Source: CAYNRA01 sp046293395
GTDB taxonomy: Bacteria; Bacteroidota; Bacteroidia; Cytophagales; Spirosomataceae
NCBI GenBank assembly: GCA_046293395.1
Contig: JBKBOU010000003.1
Span: forward strand, 730,382 to 794,381
DNA length: 64,000 bases
Direction: 5' to 3'
Part shown: positions 53,110 through 61,636 of the stretch, in pieces
Layout: each line of letters begins with the position of its first letter
Position numbering within the stretch: position 1 is the stretch's first letter
Program-made: the position numbers and the translations under genes
Notes under the pieces: model-generated
What the model was told of the DNA's origin: nothing
Seen by the model: only the letters and a program-made list of their open reading frames with translations
Database searches by the model: none

Positions 53110-53658
53110 ATGAAAATATATACAAAAACAGGTGATTCCGGAACGACCAGTTTAGTCGGAGGCTCACGCATAGGGAAAGGAGAAGCTAAAATTGAAGCCT
53201 ACGGAACCATCGACGAATTAAACGCTTGGATTGGTGTCCTCGGAGATTTGCCCGAAAACGAACAAAGAAAAGAGAAACTCAAAGAGATTCAAGATAGATT
53301 GTTCACAATCGGTGCCGAACTTGCCTCTGAAGTGGAGTTGAGAAAAAAAGCCATTCCAGATTTGAAAGAATCAGATGTTACAATTCTTGAAACGTGGATG
53401 GATGAAATGGATCAGCATATTCCGCCTCTTAGGGCATTCGTTTTACCTGGCGGCCACCTCGCAGTATCTTATGCACACGTGGCAAGAACGGTTTGTCGCC
53501 GAGCAGAAAGACAAATTATTCGCTTGAAAGAATTTGAAGACGTGCATCCATTGGTTATTCCATATATGAATAGACTGTCGGATTTCTTGTTCATGCTTTC
53601 TAGAAAAATAACCCAAGAAACGGGGTCTGAAGAAATAGCTTGGAAACCAAGAATCTAA
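53110..53658 (+). CDS. Cob(I)alamin adenosyltransferase, PduO type
   Basis: A 182-residue enzyme that adds the adenosyl group to cob(I)alamin, giving coenzyme B12. The ATP-binding N-terminus KTGDSGTTSLVGGSRI (residues 5-20) and AYGTIDELNAWIG are typical; RTVCRRAERQII and YMNRLSDFLFMLSR form the conserved C-terminal half. ATG53110 is used; a TTG start two codons earlier is possible but adds nothing. No B12 biosynthetic genes are near, so it probably serves salvaged cobalamin. It nearly abuts the convergent CBM9-like gene (four bases). Confidence 0.94.
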   Translation: MKIYTKTGDSGTTSLVGGSRIGKGEAKIEAYGTIDELNAWIGVLGDLPENEQRKEKLKEIQDRLFTIGAELASEVELRKKAIPDLKESDVTILETWMDEMDQHIPPLRAFVLPGGHLAVSYAHVARTVCRRAERQIIRLKEFEDVHPLVIPYMNRLSDFLFMLSRKITQETGSEEIAWKPRI

Positions 53659-53662
53659 GCAA

Positions 53663-54307
53663 TTAGAGTTGTAAATATCCAAAATGAGTGGGTCGGTGAA
53701 AGGCAGGTACTTGCCCACTCATTGTTGGGCTCCAACAAAGAAAATGTGCATTCTCATCTGTACATACCCATTGTGTATCTTTTGGTTTTTCTTTGGCAAC
53801 AATTCTGTAAAAATTAATTCGAAAATTTCTCTCATCCACCCGGTCGGTAATCAGTGCCAAAGGAATTTGTAATTCTCCGGACCAACTGGACTCTTGGCAA
53901 GTCACCTTGTGTTGAATAGAAATCTGCTCTTTTTGAATCATCTTCAGGGTATTGGGTTCTGTACCAAGCCCCAACGAAGGGTTTTGTACCCACCCAACCC
54001 AAAGTGCATTATTCGGATTTACTTCTATCTCCAAATAGTTTGTCGGGTTTTCTTTTCCCGCAGCAATGAAAACCTCAAAAACCTCCTGATTGTATAAATC
54101 ATCGTTGGTTTCTGTCATTCGGTTGTATGAAAGAAAAGGATTGTCGCGGCAATCAAATCGGATGATGAGTGCGTCTTCTGTTTTTTCCAATGTAAAATGG
54201 GTGAGTACGTCAATACGCTGCCCGTCTGTTGCGCGGAAGAAATAAGGTGGTGTAAATTCGTAAGGAGAAGCGTCTTGTAAAGAAATGGTTGGTAAAGACA
54301 AGGTCAT
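53663..54307 (-). CDS. Carbohydrate-binding family 9-like (CBM9/DOMON-like) protein
   Basis: A 214-residue beta-sandwich protein with no signal peptide visible. The pattern TLEKTEDALIIRFDCRDNPFLSY, then LYNQEVFEVFIAAGKENPTNYLEIEVNPNNALWVGWV and SGELQIPLALI matches the CBM9-like family often annotated as carbohydrate-binding domain in Bacteroidota. Its ligand is not known; some relatives sit beside glycoside hydrolases, but none is here. Stands alone, with 294 bases upstream. Confidence 0.75.
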   Translation of the reverse strand: MTLSLPTISLQDASPYEFTPPYFFRATDGQRIDVLTHFTLEKTEDALIIRFDCRDNPFLSYNRMTETNDDLYNQEVFEVFIAAGKENPTNYLEIEVNPNNALWVGWVQNPSLGLGTEPNTLKMIQKEQISIQHKVTCQESSWSGELQIPLALITDRVDERNFRINFYRIVAKEKPKDTQWVCTDENAHFLCWSPTMSGQVPAFHRPTHFGYLQL

Positions 54308-54601
54308 TGGATAGGTTGGGGTGTTTTTTGTGCGAATTAACGAATATTTTGAAGAACTTAGAACTTGTATGCGCTAATTTTTAGGAATGTAAGTGAACGG
54401 TTTCTTGTTCAAGTAGGGTGTCTAAATCATTTCTATTGTGGTTGAAAAACCTTATATGGAGCACGCATAATATATCTGGTTGGCTGTTGTTGTTCTTTTT
54501 TATTTCTTTTGTAAATGTCCAAATCGTTTAATTTATCCAATGTACTTACTAGATTTCAGTAGGAAGTACGCTAAGTTTGTAGAAAATAAAGAGAGATACG
54601 T
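54308..54601. other. Divergent intergenic region without a detected gene
   Basis: No open frame with coding character on either strand, and no tRNA-like fold or strong hairpin. The only signal I see is a -7 box at 54572-54579 near the right end, serving the epimerase gene. Confidence 0.5.
54572..54579 (+). promoter_or_regulatory. Candidate -7 promoter box for the epimerase gene
   Basis: TAAGTTTG matches TAnnTTTG and is 22 bases before the ATG at 54602. No clear TTG element upstream. Confidence 0.4.
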
Positions 54602-55627
54602 ATGAAAGTACTAATTACTGGAGCCACTGGGCTAGTGGGTGGTGCTATCGCCCAACACTTCGTGCAAAAAAAAATGGATGTTTACTGTTTGGTGCGTCCG
54701 GAAAGTAATTGGCACAAAATTGAGAAAATTAGTACGGCTATTCATCTAGTAGAAGGTGATATCTTGGATGTCTCTTCTTTGGAAAATGCCATGAAAGGCA
54801 TGGATTATGTAGTCCATGCAGCAGCAATAGTTTCCTTTTCTCCGAAAAATAGAACGCAAATGTACCAAGTAAATGTAGAAGGTACAGCTAACGTGGTGAA
54901 TTGTGCGCACGCAGAAAAGTCAATAAAAAAATTGGTTTTCATAAGTTCTATCGCAGCCTTGGGGAGGCCATCTTCAATGGAAATCGCTGCTGGAAATCCC
55001 ATTACTGAAAATCAAAAATGGGAAAACTCTCCGCTCAATTCACACTATGCCATTAGCAAATTTCAGGCTGAATGTGAGGTCTGGAGAGGTCATGCGGAGG
55101 GACTTCCCGTTGCCATTTTGAACCCCACGATTATACTTGGAGAAGGAGATTGGACGCAGAGTAGCACACAGTTGTTTAAATATGTGTTTGACGAGAATAA
55201 ATTTCTGACCGAAGGCTACATCAATTATGTAGATGTACAAGATGTAGCCAAACTGACAGAATTGGTCATGTGTTCAGATATAAATGGAGAACGCTTCATT
55301 GTCAATGCCGGACGTGTATCTTACAAAATGTTTTTTACACATATCGCCCAGTTACTTCATAAAAAAGCACCAAGCATTGTACTAAAGGGTTGGCTATTAG
55401 AAATCCTTTGGAGGCTGGAGTCTGTTCGGTCATTCATTACCCAAAATCCGCCTTTGATAACCAAAGAAACAGCCAAGTCAGCAAGTCTTGCTCTTCATTA
55501 CCCAAGTGACAAAGTGAAAAATACATTCGGGAACGTCTTCGTATTTACCCCTTTGGATACATCCTTGGCACGCATCACCCACTATCTCAAAAAGAAATAT
55601 CAATCCAATACCCAATTTGAAAACTAA
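54602..55627 (+). CDS. NAD-dependent epimerase/dehydratase family protein
   Basis: An extended SDR of 341 residues. NAD(P)-binding GATGLVGGAIAQHF is at residues 7-20, DYVVHAAAIVSF follows, and the active-site Tyr-Lys pair is in HYAISKFQAE. The build resembles dihydroflavonol reductase or 3-beta-hydroxysteroid dehydrogenase-like members (NPTIILGEGDW, then FINYVDVQDVAKL-type sequence), so a reductase acting on a ketone is as likely as a sugar epimerase. No pathway genes surround it. The first TPR gene begins about 70 bases downstream. Confidence 0.82.
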   Translation: MKVLITGATGLVGGAIAQHFVQKKMDVYCLVRPESNWHKIEKISTAIHLVEGDILDVSSLENAMKGMDYVVHAAAIVSFSPKNRTQMYQVNVEGTANVVNCAHAEKSIKKLVFISSIAALGRPSSMEIAAGNPITENQKWENSPLNSHYAISKFQAECEVWRGHAEGLPVAILNPTIILGEGDWTQSSTQLFKYVFDENKFLTEGYINYVDVQDVAKLTELVMCSDINGERFIVNAGRVSYKMFFTHIAQLLHKKAPSIVLKGWLLEILWRLESVRSFITQNPPLITKETAKSASLALHYPSDKVKNTFGNVFVFTPLDTSLARITHYLKKKYQSNTQFEN

Positions 55628-55696
55628 TAAATATTGATTACATTGAATCAAGATAATTGGGAAATACAATTTGGTTATTATAAAGAAGTAAGAAGT

Positions 55697-57112
55697 ATGA
55701 CTCCAAACACAAATGACGCAGAGGATGAGCTGAACGCAGCTCAAGTAAGAGAGTTTGTGGATAAATTCGAGCGATTGGTGAAAGAAAAAAACACCGCGCT
55801 GCTGGACGAAGAAACGGTGGAGGTAGCCGTCGATTTTTATTTCAATAAAGGAGATATAACAAAAGCGAAGAAAGCTTGTACCGTTGGTCTTTCTCTTTAC
55901 CCCAACTCGCTCGTTCTAATCATCGTCCAAGTTCAACTATATATGGCAGATAATAAACTTAGACTTGCCTTTGATTTGATTGAACGTGGATTCCTCTTTT
56001 TTCCGAATGATCCCGAACTGACAATCCTGAAAGGTGTGCTTCTCAACTTGGAAGGGAAATTCCCAGAAGCTATTCTCGTATTTGAAGAAATTCTTCCGAA
56101 TGCAGAAGACAAAGGGTTTATTTATTTTCATCTCGGTGAAGCCTACCAAAGTTGGGGGAAAACAACCAAAGCATTGGATTGCTACAAACAAGCGATGCGA
56201 GAAGGACTTGAAAACCCATTCGTCTTCTCTGAAATTATGTATTGCTTCGCATTAATTGACGAGCCCGCCCAAACAATCATTGATTTTCTCAATACATTAA
56301 TCGATAAAAACCCGTATTCCGCTTACGCGTGGTTTCACCTCGGACAAACCTACGCAATGGAAGACAGACAGGAAGAGGCCATTAATGCGTATTTATATGT
56401 TTTAGCCATTGATGACAGACATACGGCAGCTAAGTTTCATCTTGGTCATGCCTACATGAATATCGGCAAGTATGAGGATGCTTTGTATTATTATAAAGAG
56501 ACACTCAAAGAAGACGAAAATAGTCCCAATACATTGACACACGTGGCGGCGGCAAATGAAAAACTCGAACTCTGGACAGAAGCAAGAAAATATTACTTAA
56601 AAGCAACTGAAATAAGTGCAGACTGGCATGAAGCATGGTATGGTCTTGCTAGTATTATGTTTGAACAAGGAAAATGGGCAGAAACAATTCACTTCGTCAA
56701 GAAAGCAATTGCTATAAATCATGTAGAGGATAGCTATTTTGAGTTATTAGCAGAGGCGGAGGCAAATATTGGCCACGTCGAAGCTAGTTCTGAAGCATAT
56801 AGAAAAGCAATTGAACTTGCCCCAACAACCGTTGATTATTGGCTTAATTGGTCGATGATTTATTATGAAGAACAAGAATACGAAACGGCTTTCCATATCA
56901 TCGAAGATGCCATTTTGGAAGTTCCCAATGAAGCTGACTTGTATTATCGTGCAGCTGTTTATCTCTTGAAATTAGGAAGAATGAAAGAAGCCGTGTCTCA
57001 TCTGGAAATCGCTTACTCGCTAGAACCAGACACACATACCCAAATTTATGCCTTCTTCCCGGATATAGAAATTCAAAAAAATCTTTTCAAATTGATTCAT
57101 ATGATAAAATGA
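55697..57112 (+). CDS. Cytoplasmic tetratricopeptide-repeat protein
   Basis: A 471-residue protein built from about eleven TPR units, without signal peptide. Clear repeats: AILVFEEILPNAEDKGFIYFHLGEAYQSWGK, AYAWFHLGQTYAMEDRQEEAINAYLYVLAI, and AAKFHLGHAYMNIGKYEDALYYYKETLK. ATG55697 is preferred because the open frame upstream begins with a TTG and overlaps nothing coding. TPR rods act as adaptors, so a partner is expected. The next TPR gene overlaps its stop by four bases (ATGA), which implies coupled translation. Confidence 0.85.
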   Translation: MTPNTNDAEDELNAAQVREFVDKFERLVKEKNTALLDEETVEVAVDFYFNKGDITKAKKACTVGLSLYPNSLVLIIVQVQLYMADNKLRLAFDLIERGFLFFPNDPELTILKGVLLNLEGKFPEAILVFEEILPNAEDKGFIYFHLGEAYQSWGKTTKALDCYKQAMREGLENPFVFSEIMYCFALIDEPAQTIIDFLNTLIDKNPYSAYAWFHLGQTYAMEDRQEEAINAYLYVLAIDDRHTAAKFHLGHAYMNIGKYEDALYYYKETLKEDENSPNTLTHVAAANEKLELWTEARKYYLKATEISADWHEAWYGLASIMFEQGKWAETIHFVKKAIAINHVEDSYFELLAEAEANIGHVEASSEAYRKAIELAPTTVDYWLNWSMIYYEEQEYETAFHIIEDAILEVPNEADLYYRAAVYLLKLGRMKEAVSHLEIAYSLEPDTHTQIYAFFPDIEIQKNLFKLIHMIK

Positions 57113-58530
57113 GAAAACGATTCATCTGCTTACAAGGCGTATTTTTTTGTTTCTTTTTGCTAGGGTTCGAACAAACAGCCTTTGCCCAAAAAAGAAAGCA
57201 AATGGAAATTATCCCAAATCAAAAGGAAACGGATGTGGATAACCAACGCGTTTTCCTTGATGCAATGAAAGCCTATTTTGTGGAGGATTATAAAGCCGCT
57301 ATTACACTCTTTGAAAAAATGGATTCCAGTCTAGCAACTTCCTCCAGCGTTCCCTTCATGATGGCTAAATGTTATGCAGCCCTGGATAATAACCAAAAGG
57401 CAATCTATTATTTCGAGCAAACAACAAGAAAAAATCCTGAAAATACGTACGCTTATTTGGAACTTGCCAATGCGTACGAGAAACAAAGTAATCTGATGGA
57501 TGCGCAAAAAACGTTGGAAAAGCTACGCGCGCTTTCCCCACAAAATCCTACCTATCTGGAAAGGCTAGTCACGGTTGCAACGCGCCAAGGAAAATGGGAA
57601 AACGCATTAACATTTCTTGAATTACTTGAAAAAAATGCTGGATTAACAGAAGAATTTCTACCAAAAAAACAGCAAATCCTTTTGCAGCTCAATAAAGTAG
57701 AAGAGGTATTCAAAGAAAGTGACACGCAAAATGTAGCAACACCAACTACGATTTTTGCAGAAGTAAAAAAGATTCAACTCTTGTTTGAACAAAAAAAATG
57801 GATAGAAGCCGAGAAAGTCCTCACAAATTTATTGACTAAAAATCCGAAGACAAGTGAATACCTCGGCTTGCTTGCAACAGCCCAATTCAAGCAAAATAAA
57901 TGGCAAGAAAGTATCGAAGTGTGTGTTAATTCATTGGCAAACGAAAACATAGATTACGTACCTTTTGAAGGGATTTTACTCGATTTGATAAAAGAGAATA
58001 AAATGACAACGGCATCAACGCAGTTACTCTTTGAGTCACTAAAGAAAAGAGTAACTTCTAATCAACAACCCTCGTCTTTCTCTAAACTCCTCGCAACATT
58101 AGCGGATTTCCTTGAAAATTGGGAAGAAACAGAGAAATGGGCAAAAGTGTGTGTAGAAGCTGATGAAAACTCCTTTGAAATATGGGAATATTTATTGACA
58201 GCTAATCTTCGGTTGAACCACGCCGATGAGTTAATTAAAAATGCCGAAGAGGCTACTTCCCTATTCCCGTCTCAACCTTTATTTTGGTTACGGTTAGCTG
58301 AAGGGTTCAGCTTGAAAGAAGATTGGAAAAAAGTGCAAGAATCCGCTGAAATGGCTCTTGATATTCCTTCTAACCAAGTGAAAGTCCAAGCTAAAGCTGC
58401 CTTACTTTTGGGAGATAGTTTTCTTCAATTAAACCAAAAAAGTAAAGCACTCGCGACTTGGAAGGATGCTCTATCTTTTGGAATAGACACGGATTTACTT
58501 CAAAGTCGAATCGAAAAAAACAAGAATTAA
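57109..58530 (+). CDS. Exported tetratricopeptide-repeat protein
   Basis: A 473-residue TPR protein with an N-terminal signal peptide (hydrophobic residues ~8-24, cleavage likely after TAFAQ). Repeats such as VPFMMAKCYAALDNNQKAIYYFEQTTRKNPENTYAYLELANAYEKQ and SEYLGLLATAQFKQNKWQESIEVCVNSL cover most of it. Coupled to the cytoplasmic TPR gene by an ATGA overlap; followed by a DUF4292 lipoprotein and an EnvC-like factor. The order TPR - DUF4292 - EnvC recurs in Bacteroidota as far as I recall, which points to envelope biogenesis. Confidence 0.82.
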   Translation: MRKRFICLQGVFFCFFLLGFEQTAFAQKRKQMEIIPNQKETDVDNQRVFLDAMKAYFVEDYKAAITLFEKMDSSLATSSSVPFMMAKCYAALDNNQKAIYYFEQTTRKNPENTYAYLELANAYEKQSNLMDAQKTLEKLRALSPQNPTYLERLVTVATRQGKWENALTFLELLEKNAGLTEEFLPKKQQILLQLNKVEEVFKESDTQNVATPTTIFAEVKKIQLLFEQKKWIEAEKVLTNLLTKNPKTSEYLGLLATAQFKQNKWQESIEVCVNSLANENIDYVPFEGILLDLIKENKMTTASTQLLFESLKKRVTSNQQPSSFSKLLATLADFLENWEETEKWAKVCVEADENSFEIWEYLLTANLRLNHADELIKNAEEATSLFPSQPLFWLRLAEGFSLKEDWKKVQESAEMALDIPSNQVKVQAKAALLLGDSFLQLNQKSKALATWKDALSFGIDTDLLQSRIEKNKN

Positions 58531-58614
58531 CCTTTCTCACGTATTTGGGTAACAAAGGATTAAAGAATAGCTTTGTTATATTTTTTCTCAATGCGAATGA
58601 ATGTATATATAATA

Positions 58615-59475
58615 ATGATGCAGAAAGTAATCCTCTTTTCTCTTTTCTCTTTTTCTCTCCTTTTTTTTACGTCGTGTAAAAGACATCAATTGAAAAAGTC
58701 GGAAGTGTTTGTGCCAAATTCGACAGAAATAAAAAACGACTCTATTCAAGTCAGTTCGACGACATCAAAAGGTGACATCACTCCTGCTGAAACAATAGTT
58801 CCTCTGCGAAAACAAATAGATGTAAAAAAGAGTGACTTTGAATCTTTGAAAATCCGTTCGAAGATTGATTTTAACTCGGAAAAAATTTCGCAAAATTTTC
58901 CCGCAACTGTCCAAATTAGAAAAGATAGCATTATCTGGATTTCTGTTTCGGTAGGATTAGAGGCAGCTCGAGGAATTATAAGACAAGATTCCATTTTTTT
59001 TATTGACCGCCTCAACAAAAATTTTTACCAGTTTGACTTTGAGAGCCTCAGTAACCAGTTAGGTTTTAAACTGGATTACGCCCGAATCCAGTCGCTTTTG
59101 GTTGGAGACCTTTTTGCACAACAAGACGAGAATACCATTGTAGAAGAAAATGGAGGATTTGTATTCTTAAAACAAAAAGATAATCAGCTGAATATTGAAT
59201 CTGTCATTGATTTACTCATGAAAAAACTGACACGTGTGGTCGCTCAAGAGGAAAAATCAGGCGAAAAACTCACCATTACTTATAATGACATCACTCCTTT
59301 TGATAAAAATAGTCTCCCTTTAAAAATTGACGTTTCCATTGACAACACAAAAACAAGTACGAATACGGCAAAAATAAATATAGAATACCAAAAGGTAGAG
59401 TTCTTATCGAGAAATATCAATTTTCCTTTTTCTATTCCAAAGAGTTATACAGAAAGGTTTATCTCGACACCTTGA
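58615..59475 (+). CDS. DUF4292 lipoprotein
   Basis: A 286-residue lipoprotein from ATG58615, whose signal ends LLFFTSC (Cys near residue 21). Other in-frame starts at 58591 and 58618 exist. Family features are FESLKIRSKIDFNSEKISQNFPATVQIRKDSIIWISVSVGLEAARGIIRQDSIFFIDRLNKNFYQFDFE. The fold resembles the LolA/LolB-type or LppX-like half-barrel that carries lipids, so a role in outer membrane lipoprotein or lipid transfer is plausible but not shown. Located between an exported TPR gene and an EnvC-like gene. Confidence 0.83.
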   Translation: MMQKVILFSLFSFSLLFFTSCKRHQLKKSEVFVPNSTEIKNDSIQVSSTTSKGDITPAETIVPLRKQIDVKKSDFESLKIRSKIDFNSEKISQNFPATVQIRKDSIIWISVSVGLEAARGIIRQDSIFFIDRLNKNFYQFDFESLSNQLGFKLDYARIQSLLVGDLFAQQDENTIVEENGGFVFLKQKDNQLNIESVIDLLMKKLTRVVAQEEKSGEKLTITYNDITPFDKNSLPLKIDVSIDNTKTSTNTAKINIEYQKVEFLSRNINFPFSIPKSYTERFISTP

Positions 59476-59496
59476 TACAACAAGAGGCAGACAAAT

Positions 59497-60738
59497 ATGA
59501 CTAAATTAGGCAAGGTTTTCATTTCTTTGATAGTGGGGTTGTGGCTCTCCATGCCGTTAGCCTATACGCAAAAAATTACTTCTAGAGCGAAATTAGAAAA
59601 AGAAAAGAAACAGTATCAAGCGAAAATCAATCAGACACAAAAAATTCTCGCCAATACACAGTCAAAAAAACAGGTTTCAGTTCGCGAACTGAAATCCGTT
59701 ACTCTACAGATTGAAAACCAAGAAGACCTAATCAAACTGCTTGAAAAAGAAATAAACTTACTCGAGGAAGAACGTAAACAAACCGTTGTAGAAACCACAA
59801 AACTTAATCAGAAATTACAAGCCCTCCGGAAAGAATACGCGGAAATGATTTATTTGGCAGGTAAAGCAAGCGGACAAATGAATCAGCTCACCTTCTTGTT
59901 TTCAGCAAATTCGTTTCAAGAAATGTATATTAGGTACAAATATCTCCAACAATACACAGAAAGTCGTAAACAACAATTGGCAAGTATTCAGAAGGTCGCA
60001 AACCAATTGAATGAAAGACGACTTGAGCTCTTCAAGAAAAAGCAAGCCAAAGAGGCCGTTCTTACAAATAAGCAAAAAGAGTTTGGCAAACTAAGGAGTT
60101 TAGTGAGCGAAAAAGAACAACTATTGGCCTCTTTGGGTAAACAAGAGGAAAGATTAAGAAAAGAAATTGCTGAAAATAGTCAGGCGGTTCGAAAACTAGA
60201 CAATCTCATTTCTTCCTTGGTCTCCAAAGAAATTGCTAAGTCCAAGAAAGTAGAGACTAAAAAAGCAGAGGTTAAAAGTGATGTATCGAAGGTTGCCCCA
60301 TCCCGAACAAAAGTAGTTTCAAAAATAGAATCGGGCTTTGCTGCATCTAAAAATCAGCTTCCCTGGCCTGTTTCATCTGGTTTTATTTCAGATAGATTCG
60401 GGATTAAGAATCATCCAGTTTTACCCGGAGTAAAAATTGATAACAATGGTATAGATATTCAGACATTACCCAATGCCTCTGTCTTAGCCGTACACGAAGG
60501 AAAAGTACTCGATATCTCAGAAATTCCGGGTTTAGGAAAAGTGGTGGCTATTCAACACGATGATTACTATACAGTTTATGCAAACCTAGAACAGGTTTCT
60601 GTGGAGGTAGGTGCGGATGTATCGGCAAAAATGGAAATTGGGAAAGCCGGAATGCGTGAAAATGTCAGCGAAATAAACTTTCAGATATGGCATCAGTTTG
60701 ATAGACAAAATCCAGAAAATTGGTTAATAAAAAAATAA
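59497..60738 (+). CDS. EnvC-like murein hydrolase activator
   Basis: A 413-residue protein with a signal peptide (residues ~1-24), a long coiled coil (~30-250) and a C-terminal LytM/M23 domain (~290-413). The two M23 zinc motifs are changed: where an active enzyme has HxGxD-like and HxH sequences, this one has NNGIDIQT and NFQIWHQF. That loss fits EnvC, which does not cut peptidoglycan but activates amidases during cell separation. It is the last member of the envelope cluster before panB, which starts 13 bases later. Confidence 0.88.
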   Translation: MTKLGKVFISLIVGLWLSMPLAYTQKITSRAKLEKEKKQYQAKINQTQKILANTQSKKQVSVRELKSVTLQIENQEDLIKLLEKEINLLEEERKQTVVETTKLNQKLQALRKEYAEMIYLAGKASGQMNQLTFLFSANSFQEMYIRYKYLQQYTESRKQQLASIQKVANQLNERRLELFKKKQAKEAVLTNKQKEFGKLRSLVSEKEQLLASLGKQEERLRKEIAENSQAVRKLDNLISSLVSKEIAKSKKVETKKAEVKSDVSKVAPSRTKVVSKIESGFAASKNQLPWPVSSGFISDRFGIKNHPVLPGVKIDNNGIDIQTLPNASVLAVHEGKVLDISEIPGLGKVVAIQHDDYYTVYANLEQVSVEVGADVSAKMEIGKAGMRENVSEINFQIWHQFDRQNPENWLIKK

Positions 60739-60751
60739 ATAAAAGATAGTT

Positions 60752-61567
60752 ATGTCTGTTCACTCAGAAATTAAACGTGTTACGACACACACGCTTCAAG
60801 CACTTAAAAAGAAAAAAGAGAAAATCGCCTGTTTAACGGCTTACGATTTTTCCATGGCAAGAATTTTAGATGAAGCGGGTATTGAGCTTATCCTTGTCGG
60901 TGATTCTGCTTCTAATGTTATGGCAGGCCACGAGACAACGCTACCAATTACATTAGACCAAATGATTTACCACGCACAATCTGTTATTCGTGCAGTGAAG
61001 AGGTCACTTGTTGTTGTTGATCTTCCGTTCGGCTCCTACCAAGGTAATTCCGAGGAGGCACTCCGTTCAGCCATTCGGATAATGAAAGAATCTGGAGCAC
61101 ATGCCATTAAACTCGAAGGTGGCGAGGAAATCAAGGAATCTGTCCAACGTATTCTCAGCGCTGGAATTCCAGTAATGGGCCATTTGGGTCTCACCCCTCA
61201 ATCAATTTATAAATTTGGTACGTATTCCGTCAGAGCGAAAGAAGAACAAGAAGCAGAATATCTCATTCAAAATGCATTGTTATTGCAAGAGTTAGGCTGT
61301 TTTTCGATTGTACTTGAGAAAATCCCCGCCAAACTGGCAGAACAAGTAACTAATACGCTCGAAATTCCAACAATCGGGATTGGCGCTGGCAATGCCTGCG
61401 ATGGTCAAATTCTTGTGATGCACGATATGTTAGGAATTAATACGAATTTCTCCCCACGATTTCTAAGAAGGTACGCAGACTTGTATAATACATCGCTAAA
61501 CGCATTCCAACAATATATTAAAGATGTAAAAGATGCTGATTTTCCGAATGAAAAGGAATCCTACTGA
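60752..61567 (+). CDS. panB: 3-methyl-2-oxobutanoate hydroxymethyltransferase
   Basis: First enzyme of pantothenate synthesis, adding hydroxymethyl from methylene-tetrahydrofolate to 2-oxoisovalerate. The 271-residue protein has TAYDFSMARILDEAGIELILVGDSASNVMAGHETT (residues ~27-61), VVDLPFGSYQG, AIKLEGG, IPVMGHLGLTPQS and the catalytic Glu region IVLEKIPAKLAEQ with IPTIGIGAG. Everything expected is present. It sits 13 bases after the EnvC-like gene and ends in a hairpin. Other pan genes are absent here. Confidence 0.97.
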   Translation: MSVHSEIKRVTTHTLQALKKKKEKIACLTAYDFSMARILDEAGIELILVGDSASNVMAGHETTLPITLDQMIYHAQSVIRAVKRSLVVVDLPFGSYQGNSEEALRSAIRIMKESGAHAIKLEGGEEIKESVQRILSAGIPVMGHLGLTPQSIYKFGTYSVRAKEEQEAEYLIQNALLLQELGCFSIVLEKIPAKLAEQVTNTLEIPTIGIGAGNACDGQILVMHDMLGINTNFSPRFLRRYADLYNTSLNAFQQYIKDVKDADFPNEKESY

Positions 61568-61573
61568 TTTTTC

Positions 61574-61610
61574 TACTTGGTAATTCTTGCCTTTCTAGGA
61601 TTACCAAGTA
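61574..61610 (+). terminator. Hairpin after panB
   Basis: An 11-base-pair perfect stem (61574-61584 with 61600-61610). The T-run downstream is weak, so termination may be partial and comEC may be read through. Confidence 0.5.
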
Positions 61611-61636
61611 TATTTATGTATTAATTTAGAAGAGCC

